Assembly (NCBI GenBank): GCA_030746295.1
Contig: JASLMY010000038.1
Location: 1 to 26,279 of the forward strand
Length of the DNA stretch: 26,279 nucleotides
Source: Alphaproteobacteria bacterium
GTDB lineage: Bacteria; Pseudomonadota; Alphaproteobacteria; GCA-2731375
Direction: 5' to 3'
Of the stretch, positions 1 to 7,736 are shown piece after piece; positions within the stretch are counted from its first letter, which is position 1; every line of letters starts with the position of its first letter. A program made the translations under genes and the position numbers. The notes beneath the pieces are model-generated. The model was not told where the DNA came from. It saw nothing but the letters and a program-made list of their open reading frames with translations, and did not search any database.

Positions 1-222
1 GCGCGGGCCAATCTCTTGACCCAGGGCCAGAGCACCGGCTTTCCGCTTTACCGCTTGAAGTGGCAGAAGCCAGGCTCGATTCATCGCCGCTTCCGCGGCT
101 GCAACAAGAACATCCGCGCCACTCCGTACAAGTACGGCTCGGACGAGTACATGAACCTGGAGCTCTACGTCGCCTGGCGAGGCCGCGGCCTGCCGGTGGA
201 GACGCCCGCGGTTCGAAACTGA
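1..222 (+). CDS. soxA: SoxA, C-terminal part (partial at the left edge)
   Basis: C-terminal 73 codons of SoxA, the c-type cytochrome subunit of the periplasmic SoxAX complex that couples thiosulfate oxidatively to a SoxY cysteine. The frame is open from base 1, so the start and the CxxCH haem motifs lie outside the window. The visible segment carries the family's typical tail: GQSTGFPLYRLKW, then HRRFRGCNKNIRA, then YKYGSDEY.NLELYVAWRGRGLPVETPAVR. The cysteine encoded at 100-102 sits about 40 residues before the C-terminus, where SoxA family members have the haem-ligating cysteine that carries the substrate sulfur; this assignment is inferred from position. It is followed by soxB on the same strand, the usual sox order, but a strong terminator separates the two. 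Identification as SoxA is firm despite truncation. Confidence 0.93.
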   Translation, partial: ARANLLTQGQSTGFPLYRLKWQKPGSIHRRFRGCNKNIRATPYKYGSDEYMNLELYVAWRGRGLPVETPAVRN

Positions 223-242
223 GCGTCTGTCTAGTTCAGTCA

Positions 243-283
243 AAGGGGGGATGCTGAACCGCGCATCCCCCCTTGTCTTTTTT
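243..283 (+). terminator. Intrinsic terminator/attenuator between soxA and soxB
   Basis: A perfect 12-bp inverted repeat: aaggggggatgc at 243-254 pairs with gcatcccccctt at 263-274 around an 8-nt loop. A run of six T follows at 278-283. This is the classical rho-independent terminator form. The T-tract ends directly against the soxB Shine-Dalgarno sequence (gggaggt, 284-290), so the hairpin could set the soxA:soxB expression ratio by partial termination or by processing/stabilising the upstream mRNA end. Confidence 0.87.
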
Positions 284-297
284 GGGAGGTATCGCTC

Positions 298-1986
298 TTG
301 CTTGATCGGCGCCAGTTTCTGCAAGTAGCGGCGGCGACGGCGGCGCTGGGCGGGAGCGGCGCCCGGCTGTCGCGGGCGGCGGCGCGACAAGCCATCACGC
401 AGGCGGAGCTGTTGAAGTTCAACGCCGTCGGCCAGGTCACGCTGCTCAGCTTTACCGACTGCCATGCCCAGCTCGTGCCGCTCTACTTTCGCGAGCCCTC
501 GGTGAATATCGGCGTCGGCGAGGCCACGGGCCTGGTGCCGCACCTGACGGGCCGCGACTTCATGCGGGCCTATGGCCTGGCCGCCGGCTCGCCCGAGGCC
601 TATGCCTTCACGTCGGAGGACTTCGTTGCCCTGGCTCGAAGCTACGGCAAGGTCGGCGGCCTGGACCGGATGGCGACGCTAATCGAGGCGATCCGGGCCG
701 AGCGGCCGGGCCGGACCCTGCTGCTCGACGGGGGCGATACCTGGCAAGGCTCCTACACGGCGCTGAAGACGGACGGTGCCGACATGGTCGAGGTCATGAA
801 CGCGCTTGGCGTCGAGGCCATGACCGCGCATTGGGAGTTCACCTATGGCACCGAGCGGGTCGAGGAGCTGAAGGATAAGCTGGCTTTTCCCTTCCTCTGC
901 GGCAACGTCCGCGACACCGAATGGGAGGAGGAGGTCTTCGAATCGACCGCCACCTTCGAGCGTGGCGGTATCAAGATCGCCGTCATCGGCCAGGCCTTCC
1001 CCTATACCCCGGTCGCCAACCCGCGTTATATGATCCCCACCTGGTCGTTCGGTATCCGCGAGCGGCTGCTGCAAAAGCGGGTCGACGCCGCCCGCAGCCA
1101 AGGCGCCGAGCTGGTGGTGCTGCTCTCGCACAATGGCTTCGACGTCGACCGCAAGCTGGCGGCCAGAGTGACCGGCATCGATGTCATCCTGACCGGTCAT
1201 ACCCACGACGCCGTACCCGCCGCCGTCAAGGTCGGCCAAACCCTGATGGTCGCCGCCGGTAGCCATGGCAAGTTCCTGGCCCGCCTCGATCTGGAGGTGA
1301 AGGACGGCAAGGTCACCGACCACGCCTTCCGCTTGATCCCGGTACTGGCCGACGCAATCGCGCCGGAGCCGAAGATGGCGGCGCTGATCGAGAAGATCCG
1401 CGCGCCCCACAGCCAAGAACTGGAGCGGGTTCTGGGCCGCACCGAATCGCTGCTCTACCGGCGCGGCAACTTCAACGGCACCTTCGACGACCTGATCTGT
1501 CAGGCGCTCTTGGCAGAGCGCGAGGCCGAGGTCGCGCTGTCGCCGGGCTTCCGCTGGGGCGCCAGCCTGCTGCCGGGACAGGAGATCACCGCCGAGGACG
1601 TCTACACCCAGACCGCGATCACCTACCCCAACGCCTACCGGATCGAGATGACCGGCAAGTTCCTGAAGGAGGTTTTGGAGGACGTGGCCGACAACCTCTT
1701 CAACCCCGACCCCTACTACCAGCAGGGCGGCGACATGGTCCGGGTCGGCGGCATGCGCTATGCGATCGATATCTCCAAACCGATCGGCCAGCGAATTTCG
1801 GAGATGACGCTTGTGAAGACCGGCGAGGCCATCGAGCCGGCGAAGTCCTATATGGTGTCGGGCTGGGCCTCGGTGAACGAGGGCACAGAGGGGCCGCCGG
1901 TCTATGACGTCGTCAGCCGCTACATCGAGCGGCAGAAGGTGATCGAGATGCCGGAGGCCTCCAACATTCGGATCGGCGGTCGGTAG
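298..1986 (+). CDS. soxB: SoxB, thiosulfohydrolase (5'-nucleotidase-like, dimanganese)
   Basis: 562-residue SoxB, which hydrolytically releases sulfate from the S-thiosulfonate bound to SoxY in the periplasmic Sox pathway. The TTG start is preceded by gggaggt with 7-nt spacing. The N-terminus MLDRRQFLQVAAATAALGG has a twin-arginine-type export signal, as expected for a folded metalloenzyme. Calcineurin-like metallophosphatase motifs are in order: TDCH (D54, H56), LLLDGGDTWQGS (D147), HWEFTYG (H178), CGNV (N203), LLSHNG (H278) and GHTH (H301, H303). The C-terminal 5'-nucleotidase domain follows from about residue 365 (GRTESLLYRRGNFNGTFDDL). The length is full for the family. It lies between soxA and a ccdA/soxV gene. 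The 231-bp gap before ccdA contains a palindromic repeat. Confidence 0.97.
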   Translation: MLDRRQFLQVAAATAALGGSGARLSRAAARQAITQAELLKFNAVGQVTLLSFTDCHAQLVPLYFREPSVNIGVGEATGLVPHLTGRDFMRAYGLAAGSPEAYAFTSEDFVALARSYGKVGGLDRMATLIEAIRAERPGRTLLLDGGDTWQGSYTALKTDGADMVEVMNALGVEAMTAHWEFTYGTERVEELKDKLAFPFLCGNVRDTEWEEEVFESTATFERGGIKIAVIGQAFPYTPVANPRYMIPTWSFGIRERLLQKRVDAARSQGAELVVLLSHNGFDVDRKLAARVTGIDVILTGHTHDAVPAAVKVGQTLMVAAGSHGKFLARLDLEVKDGKVTDHAFRLIPVLADAIAPEPKMAALIEKIRAPHSQELERVLGRTESLLYRRGNFNGTFDDLICQALLAEREAEVALSPGFRWGASLLPGQEITAEDVYTQTAITYPNAYRIEMTGKFLKEVLEDVADNLFNPDPYYQQGGDMVRVGGMRYAIDISKPIGQRISEMTLVKTGEAIEPAKSYMVSGWASVNEGTEGPPVYDVVSRYIERQKVIEMPEASNIRIGGR

Positions 1987-2068
1987 ACTCTTCCTGGCGC
2001 GCCCAAGGCTCGAGGAGTACCGCTCTTGACGGAAAACGGATCTGCATCCCCCCACCGGCCATTCTCAC

Positions 2069-2143
2069 CGTCCTTGCGAGCGAGCATTGCGAGCGCGGCA
2101 ATCCAGACTGGATCGCCGCGGCGCTTCGCGCCTCGCGATGACG
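2069..2143. repeat. Palindromic dispersed repeat, copy 1 (compact form)
   Basis: A 75-bp imperfect palindrome. The outer arm cgtccttgcgag pairs with ctcgcgatgacg, and the inner arm ggcaatccag (2097-2106) pairs with ctggatcgcc (2108-2117). The same outer and inner elements recur at 17703-17823. It lies in the non-coding gap between soxB and ccdA and would form a long RNA hairpin in a read-through transcript. It resembles the abundant 'tcattgcgag...caatccag...ctggat...ctcgcaatgac' intergenic repeats of alphaproteobacterial genomes; that resemblance is from memory. Confidence 0.8.
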
Positions 2144-2217
2144 ACGGCGCGGACCGGCAGGTCGAGCTGGTAGGCACGACCTGCCACAATATCGTCTAGC
2201 AGGCCGAGCGAGGCACG

Positions 2218-2961
2218 ATGGGCGGTTTCGAGGTCTCATACGTCGGTGCCCTAGGCGCGGGCCTGTTGAGCTTTCTCTCGCCCTGCGTCCTGCCGCTGGT
2301 GCCGCCCTACCTCTGCTTTATCGGCGGCGTCAGCCTCGACCAGATGACCGCCGACGAGGGCCCGGACCCGGCCCTGATGCGCCGCGTCTTCGCGACCTCG
2401 GTGCTGTTCGTGCTCGGTTTCTCCACCGTCTTCGTGACGCTCGGCGCCACCGCCTCGGCGCTCGGCCAATTGCTGGCCGACTACCTGGACGTCCTGGCCA
2501 AGATCGCCGGCGCAGTGATCATCGTCCTCGGCCTCCACTTCATCGGCGTCTTTCGGATCGCGCTCCTCTACCGCGAGGCCCGCTTTGAGGCCGCCGCCCG
2601 CCCGGCCGGCTTCGTCGGCGCCTATGTCATCGGTCTTGCCTTCGCCTTTGGCTGGACGCCCTGCGTCGGCCCGGTCTTGGCCGCGATCCTGTTCGTCGCC
2701 GGCAGCGAGGACTCGATCGCCTACGGCACCAGTCTCTTGGCCGTCTATTCGGCCGGCCTCGGCGTGCCCTTCCTGATCGCAGCCTTGGCGGTAAAGCCCT
2801 TCATGGCCTTCATGCAGCGGTTTCGCCGCCGCATGCTGATGGTGGAACGGGCGGTCGGCGCCCTCCTCGTCGTCACCGGCGTGATGTTCCTCACCGGCAC
2901 CTTCCAGGAGCTTGCCTATTGGCTGCTGGAGGCCGTGCCGGCGCTGGGCCGGGTCGGCTGA
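2218..2961 (+). CDS. ccdA: CcdA/SoxV-type membrane thiol-electron carrier
   Basis: 247-residue polytopic membrane protein of the CcdA/DsbD-beta family, with about six transmembrane segments. It passes electrons from cytoplasmic thioredoxin across the membrane to periplasmic thioredoxins. The two redox cysteines are in their diagnostic contexts: LSPCVLPLVPPY (C23) and FGWTPCVGPV (C149), each at the start of a helical repeat. Lying in a sox locus with soxW and soxS, it is probably the SoxV-type carrier that keeps SoxW reduced and, through it, the SoxYZ carrier thiol; that pairing is inferred from context. The same protein class also serves cytochrome c maturation, so the ccdA versus soxV name is not certain. 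ATG 2218 has a gagg-type ribosome site 5-7 nt upstream. Confidence 0.93.
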   Translation: MGGFEVSYVGALGAGLLSFLSPCVLPLVPPYLCFIGGVSLDQMTADEGPDPALMRRVFATSVLFVLGFSTVFVTLGATASALGQLLADYLDVLAKIAGAVIIVLGLHFIGVFRIALLYREARFEAAARPAGFVGAYVIGLAFAFGWTPCVGPVLAAILFVAGSEDSIAYGTSLLAVYSAGLGVPFLIAALAVKPFMAFMQRFRRRMLMVERAVGALLVVTGVMFLTGTFQELAYWLLEAVPALGRVG

Positions 2962-2973
2962 AGGGCGCGCCGA

Positions 2974-3708
2974 TCAACCGAAGCGGAGATAGAGCAGCCG
3001 GTCGGACGAGCCGAGCTCGCGCAGGATGCTGATCAGCCGGCGCGCATCCTTGCCCTCGATCGCCGCCCAGATGCGCGACAGCGAATCGAGGCTCGTCCGC
3101 ATCAACCGCTCGAATTGCGGGTCCTGGGCGTAGGCGACCGGCGCCTCGTCGCGGCAGCGCTCGTACCAGTGACTGGTCACCGCCAGAGCCCGGCGCAGCT
3201 TATCCACCTCCTGCCAACGCTCGAAGTCGGGCGGCGCATGGCGAAACTGGAAGAGCTGCCGGAAGGCCGCGTTCGCCTGGTCGACACAGTCGGAGAAGAG
3301 GAAGACGCCGTTCCGCCGCCTGAGCTTACCCAGGATGCTTCGGACCGGTGCCAGCTCTGTCTTCGCCACTGCCGCATCGCCTGCCTCAACGGCGGCCAGG
3401 CTGCGCTCGATCCGCCCGCCGACATTGTCCAATGTCTCCCGCCAGGCGGCGTCCTGGGCATAGGGGTCGGGCGGCGCCTTGCCGAACCTGTCGACGAGGG
3501 CGCCCCATTTTTCACGCATCTGCGCCAGCTCGAAAGCGGCCACCATGGTGTTGCCGGTGCGGAGATAGAAGCCGGCCTGGCGATAGTGCCCCGAGGCTTC
3601 GGCAACGACGGTGTGGAATTCGGAGACCTGGCCCGCAGCCGCCCCGCCGGACGCCAGAAGAGCGAGCATCGAGATCAGGATCGAGATCGACAGCAACAAC
3701 CGGGTCAT
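2974..3708 (-). CDS. Exported helical protein of unknown function in sox locus
   Basis: 244-residue protein with no family I can name. The start chosen is ATG 3708, preceded by gaggttcgaggt; the frame is open a further 15 codons but these lie in the divergent promoter region. Residues 1-25 form a hydrophobic secretion signal ending near GGAAAGQ. The mature part is predicted almost wholly helical, with tryptophan and arginine/glutamate-rich heptad-like stretches (HYRQAGFYLRTGNTMVAAFELAQMREKW). The layout suggests a four-helix-bundle fold similar in style to cytochrome c', but there is no CxxCH, so it is not a c-type cytochrome. It has only two mature cysteines, C141 (FSDCVDQAN) and C185 (WYERCRDEAP), which could form a disulfide. 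It is convergent with ccdA (12-bp gap) and divergent from soxW, so a periplasmic role in sulfur oxidation is plausible but unproven. Confidence 0.8.
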   Translation of the reverse strand: MTRLLLSISILISMLALLASGGAAAGQVSEFHTVVAEASGHYRQAGFYLRTGNTMVAAFELAQMREKWGALVDRFGKAPPDPYAQDAAWRETLDNVGGRIERSLAAVEAGDAAVAKTELAPVRSILGKLRRRNGVFLFSDCVDQANAAFRQLFQFRHAPPDFERWQEVDKLRRALAVTSHWYERCRDEAPVAYAQDPQFERLMRTSLDSLSRIWAAIEGKDARRLISILRELGSSDRLLYLRFG

Positions 3709-3756
3709 ACCTCGAACCTCTTTCACCACCGACGTCGGCTCCCGTGACCGCAAATA

Positions 3757-3785
3757 TTGGCTACATGCGATTCTTGGAATATGTT
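3757..3785 (+). promoter_or_regulatory. Candidate soxW promoter with an internal dyad
   Basis: TTGGCT (3757-3762) and TATGTT (3780-3785) are separated by exactly 17 bp and match the sigma-70 consensus at 4 of 6 positions each. The spacer and -10 edge contain the dyad attc-ttg-gaat (3770-3780), well placed for repressor binding. ArsR-type sulfur sensors of sox loci use attc/gaat half-sites, but usually with wider spacing, so a specific regulator is not claimed. The region also serves the divergent gene at 2974-3708. Confidence 0.4.
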
Positions 3786-3828
3786 ACGGTCGGCGCGGAC
3801 GAAAGACAATCGAGGAGCTTGGCCCCCC

Positions 3829-4455
3829 GTGATTTCGAGGCGACTCATGAACGGCTTGGCACTGGCCGCCGTCGGATCGCTCTTTGCGCCTGGCCGCGTC
3901 GACGCCGCCGGTTCCGATGCCGAGCCGGTGCTCTCCGAGACCGGCCTCCACACCCAGCCTTGGTTCCTCGAGAGCTTCCTCGAGCTCGCCGACGACTTGG
4001 CAGAGGCGGCGGGCAACGGCAAGCGACTGGCGATCATGTGGGAGCAGGAGGGCTGTCCCTACTGCCGCGAGACCCATCTCGTGACCCTGCGGATCCCGGA
4101 AATTCGCGACTACATCAAGGCCAACTTCGAGGTCCTGCAGCTCGACATCCACGGCTCGCGCGAGGTCGTCGATTTCGACGGCACGGGCCTGGAGGAGCGC
4201 GCTTTGGCACGCCGCAACCAGGCCCGCTTCACGCCGACGATCCAGTTCTTCCCCGATACCCTGGCCGAAATCACCGGCCGCGTGGGCAAGGAGGCCGAGG
4301 TCGCCCGCATGCCCGGCTACTTCCGGCCCTTCCACTTCCTGACCATGTTCCAGTTCGTGCGCGAGAAAGGCTATCGGGACGGCGACTTCCGCGCCTTCCT
4401 GGAGGCTAAGGTCAAGGCGTTGAAAGCAACCGGCAAGCCGCTGCCGTCCTGGTAG
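3829..4455 (+). CDS. soxW: SoxW, periplasmic thioredoxin-like protein
   Basis: 208-residue exported thioredoxin-fold protein. The GTG start at 3829 is chosen because it follows gaggag with about 11-nt spacing and lies downstream of a candidate promoter; ATG 3847 is an alternative. The N-terminus ISRRLMNGLALAAVGSLFAPGRVDA is a signal peptide with a twin-arginine-like start. The redox centre is EGCPYCRETH (C76, C79), and TPTIQFF supplies the cis-proline loop. SoxW is reduced by the SoxV/CcdA membrane carrier and is thought to maintain SoxYZ thiols. The presence of ccdA nearby supports this. It is divergent from the exported helical protein and convergent, 10 bp away, with the HbpS-like gene. 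Confidence 0.88.
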   Translation: MISRRLMNGLALAAVGSLFAPGRVDAAGSDAEPVLSETGLHTQPWFLESFLELADDLAEAAGNGKRLAIMWEQEGCPYCRETHLVTLRIPEIRDYIKANFEVLQLDIHGSREVVDFDGTGLEERALARRNQARFTPTIQFFPDTLAEITGRVGKEAEVARMPGYFRPFHFLTMFQFVREKGYRDGDFRAFLEAKVKALKATGKPLPSW

Positions 4456-4465
4456 GGCGAAGCTT

Positions 4466-4966
4466 CTAGAATTCCAGTTTGTCGGTGACGGCGGCGATGC
4501 CGTCGCGGCCGCAGGCATCGTCGGCCTCACCGCCGGGGGCGCCGGAGATGCCGACGCCGCCCACCATCGCGCCGCCGGCCTGGACCGGCACGCCGCCGCC
4601 GATCATCAGCGCGCCGGCGACTTGCCGGACGCCCGACTGCGGCTTGCCGGCCTGGCTGACCTCGGCCATCTCGAGCGTGTCGGTGCGGAAACTGACCGCG
4701 GTCCAGGCCTTGCGGCGCGCCGTCTCGACCGTGTGCGGACCGGCGAAGCGGTCGCGAAGCGCCACTTGCACAAGGCCGAACCGGTCGACGACCACGACCG
4801 CGACCTGAAAGCCGGATTTGCGACAGCTTTCCAACGTCGCCTGCGCCAGCTCGAGCGCCACATCGGGGCTCATCACCTTGAAGGTGACCAGGGCCGGCGC
4901 CTCGGCCCGCGCCGGCAACAAGGCCAGCAGCGACAGCATCAAGCCGACCGTCATCACTCTCAACAT
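4466..4966 (-). CDS. Secreted GlcG/HbpS-family (DUF336) protein
   Basis: 166-residue protein of the GlcG/HbpS-like family, some members of which bind haem. Residues 1-21 (MLRVMTVGLMLSLLALLPARA) are a secretion signal, so the protein is periplasmic. Family features are ALELAQATLESCRKSGFQVAVVVVDRFGLVQVALRDRFAGPHTVETARRKAWTA and the glycine-rich GGGVPVQAGGAMVGGVGISGAPGGEADDACGRDGI ending. The start is fixed by a strong ggaggtga 5 nt upstream. It overlaps the end of soxS by 7 nt (atgttga), so the two are probably translationally coupled. Homologues sit in other sox clusters. A role in haem handling or redox sensing for SoxAX cytochromes is inference. Confidence 0.9.
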   Translation of the reverse strand: MLRVMTVGLMLSLLALLPARAEAPALVTFKVMSPDVALELAQATLESCRKSGFQVAVVVVDRFGLVQVALRDRFAGPHTVETARRKAWTAVSFRTDTLEMAEVSQAGKPQSGVRQVAGALMIGGGVPVQAGGAMVGGVGISGAPGGEADDACGRDGIAAVTDKLEF

Positions 4967-5394
4967 TGTCTCACCTCCGCATTTTGGTCATCGGCCGTAC
5001 TCGCTCTGGTCCCAGGGCAGGCCCGCGCCGTCGCCGTCTCCAGTTGCTTCATCAAGATGCCGAGCAGCCCCCAGAAATGGTCCTCGCCGGCATAGCCGAG
5101 AATGCGACCGTATTCGCGGCCACCCTCGACCAGGACGAATGTCGGCGTGTAGACGACCGCAGCGAGACCCGCCAGGTCGGCCGGCAGTTTATCGTGGATG
5201 TCGACCCGGCGCAGTGGCGCCCGCCGTGCCTCCTCTGTCTTCGGATAGATCGGGCCAATCTCTTCGTCCCAAGCCTCGCACCACTCGCAGGCGGTGCTCT
5301 CGAACATCACCAGCTCGGCCGCGGCCGCCGGCCTGGCCAACGCCGTCATCGCCACCAACAGACAAAAGAGACTCGTTCTCAAGGTTCCCGACAC
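4960..5394 (-). CDS. soxS: SoxS, periplasmic thioredoxin-like reductant
   Basis: 144-residue protein with a signal peptide (residues 1-25, FCLLVAMTALARPAAA) followed by a thioredoxin-like domain whose redox motif is ACEWCEAW (C36, C39). YTPTF (P84) supplies the cis-proline. The sequence FESTACEWCEAWDEEIGPIYPKTEE then RRVDI is characteristic of SoxS, which in Paracoccus reactivates the Sox system by reducing its carrier thiols. The C-terminal tail (TARACPGTRASTADDQNAEVRQC) has two further cysteines beyond the usual domain, possibly just an unstructured extension. It is the first gene of a two-gene leftward operon, overlapping the HbpS-like gene by 7 nt. It is divergent from the nitronate monooxygenase gene across a 160-bp gap. 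Confidence 0.88.
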   Translation of the reverse strand: MSGTLRTSLFCLLVAMTALARPAAAAELVMFESTACEWCEAWDEEIGPIYPKTEEARRAPLRRVDIHDKLPADLAGLAAVVYTPTFVLVEGGREYGRILGYAGEDHFWGLLGILMKQLETATARACPGTRASTADDQNAEVRQC

Positions 5395-5500
5395 GCGCCA
5401 ACGCGGCCTCGGCCGCCCATGGCGGTCAATCTATCAAATCGGAATGCGATTGTCTTCCTGTTGCCGGGTTGGGTGACAATCCGCCGCTCCAACATTATGA

Positions 5501-6544
<1,044 letters not shown>

Positions 6545-6565
6545 GGGGACCCGTTCCTCGGCAAA

Positions 6566-6943
6566 TTAGTCGGCCATCGCCTCGACACGAATCGAAGCGC
6601 CGTCGCGGACCGAGGCGAGCTGGCGCACATCATCGAGCGCCCGGCCCCAGATGTTGGTCGGCGCCGCCAGGCGAATCTCGTCGCCCTGGCTGATCGGCGT
6701 GGGTCCGAAGCCGATGGCAATCGAGTCGCCCTCGACCCAGAAGGCAAGCTCGCCCGCTTCGACGACGGCACGCGCGTCGGCCTCGCGGGCAACGCTGAGG
6801 GGGGTCGAGAAATAGACTTCCTCGCCCCAGGTGTTGGCTCGGGCCTCGAAGGGCAGGGCTGCCCAGATCGCGTCCGCGGTCGGGGTCTCGAACAATTCGG
6901 CCCGAATGGCGATATCGGCGATGGTCATTCGCAACTGGCGCAT
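6566..6943 (-). CDS. Cyclophilin-like fold protein (TM1367 type)
   Basis: 125-residue small protein of the cyclophilin-like (TM1367, PF04126-type) family. Signature segments: [30 protein letters not shown], then [41 protein letters not shown]. Members adopt the cyclophilin beta-barrel but lack the prolyl-isomerase catalytic set, and their role is unknown. ATG 6943 is used although no clear ribosome site precedes it; ATG 6928 is possible. There is no signal peptide, so it is cytoplasmic. It is convergent with the nitronate monooxygenase gene and stands 69 bp downstream of the YqgE-like gene, on the same strand. Confidence 0.82.
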   Translation of the reverse strand: MRQLRMTIADIAIRAELFETPTADAIWAALPFEARANTWGEEVYFSTPLSVAREADARAVVEAGELAFWVEGDSIAIGFGPTPISQGDEIRLAAPTNIWGRALDDVRQLASVRDGASIRVEAMAD

Positions 6944-7012
6944 GGCGGTGGCTCGCTCGGCTTGGTTGTCCTAGTGGCAAAGCCTATCGCCTGAAGGCAA
7001 GGCGCGGCAAAG

Positions 7013-7663
7013 CTAAAGATCGACGCCGCGTTTCTCGAGCGCGCGGCGCCACTTGTCGTCGTTGGCCGGGCCGAAGACCAGGTCGTCGTCGGCCGGGATC
7101 CAATGCCAATCGCCGCGGCCGATCTCGCCTTCCAATTGCCCCGGCCCCCAGCCGGCGTAGCCGAAGGCGATCACCGCCTGCTCGGGTCCGGTGCCCTCGG
7201 CCAGCGCCTGCACGACCTCGACGTTCGAGGTCACGCCATAGCCGTTCTTGACCGCGAGCGTCCCGTCGATGGCGAATTCGAGGCGATGGACGACGAAGCC
7301 GCGCCGCGGCTCGACCGGCCCGCCGTAATGAATCTCGACTTTGCGTTGAAAGCGCTTTCCCTTGGCCTCGGGGTCGTTAAGCAGCAAGGCCAGCGGCGCC
7401 ACCACCAGCGTCTTGTTGACGATCAGGCCCATCGCGCCCTCGGCATTGTGGCGCACCATCAAGATCACGCTTTCCCGAAAGCGGGGGTCGGGCATGGATT
7501 CGGCCGCGACAAGCAGCTCGCCGGCGTGGCTCTCGAAGTCGTCGACCCGGCCCTTGCCCTCGGCGGCGGCGACCAGTCCCAGCGCCAGACACGCCAGCAG
7601 CAGCCGCGCCCCGCTCCGAGGCCGAAGCACCCGGCAGATCGTCGCATGAAGGCGGTGCGGCAT
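7013..7663 (-). CDS. YqgE/AlgH (UPF0301) family protein with signal-like N-terminus
   Basis: 216-residue protein of the YqgE/AlgH family (DUF179), function unknown. Core motifs: GELLVAAESMPDPRFRESVILMVRHNAEGAMGLIVNK, HYGGPVEPRRGFVVH, and the C-terminal GYAGWGPGQLEGEIGRGDWHWIPAD, nearly invariant in the family. ATG 7663 was chosen; agagga lies almost against it, so the ribosome site is poorly spaced. More upstream ATGs overlap the divergent oxidase gene. Residues 1-35 (ICRVLRPRSGARLLLACLALGLVAAAEGKG) form a basic region plus hydrophobic stretch resembling a secretion signal. Typical YqgE proteins begin at the DUF179 core and are cytoplasmic, so export or membrane anchoring is unusual here. It is divergent from the FAD oxidase gene. 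Confidence 0.9.
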   Translation of the reverse strand: MPHRLHATICRVLRPRSGARLLLACLALGLVAAAEGKGRVDDFESHAGELLVAAESMPDPRFRESVILMVRHNAEGAMGLIVNKTLVVAPLALLLNDPEAKGKRFQRKVEIHYGGPVEPRRGFVVHRLEFAIDGTLAVKNGYGVTSNVEVVQALAEGTGPEQAVIAFGYAGWGPGQLEGEIGRGDWHWIPADDDLVFGPANDDKWRRALEKRGVDL

Positions 7664-7736
7664 TCCTCTATTGTGCCAGAGCCGAGGCTCGGGCAAAAGC
7701 GGAGCCGGCATTCGAGATGGAGAGCGCGAGGCGGGC

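Noticed and set aside
3757..3828. Longer N-terminus for SoxW starting at ATG 3757
   Set aside because: That stretch carries the candidate promoter, has no ribosome site, and would put 24 polar residues before the signal peptide.
5469..5498. Possible sigma-70 promoter before the nitronate monooxygenase gene (TTGGGT, 18 bp, CATTAT)
   Set aside because: Only 3 of 6 matches at -35 and an 18-bp spacer; too weak to list as a feature.
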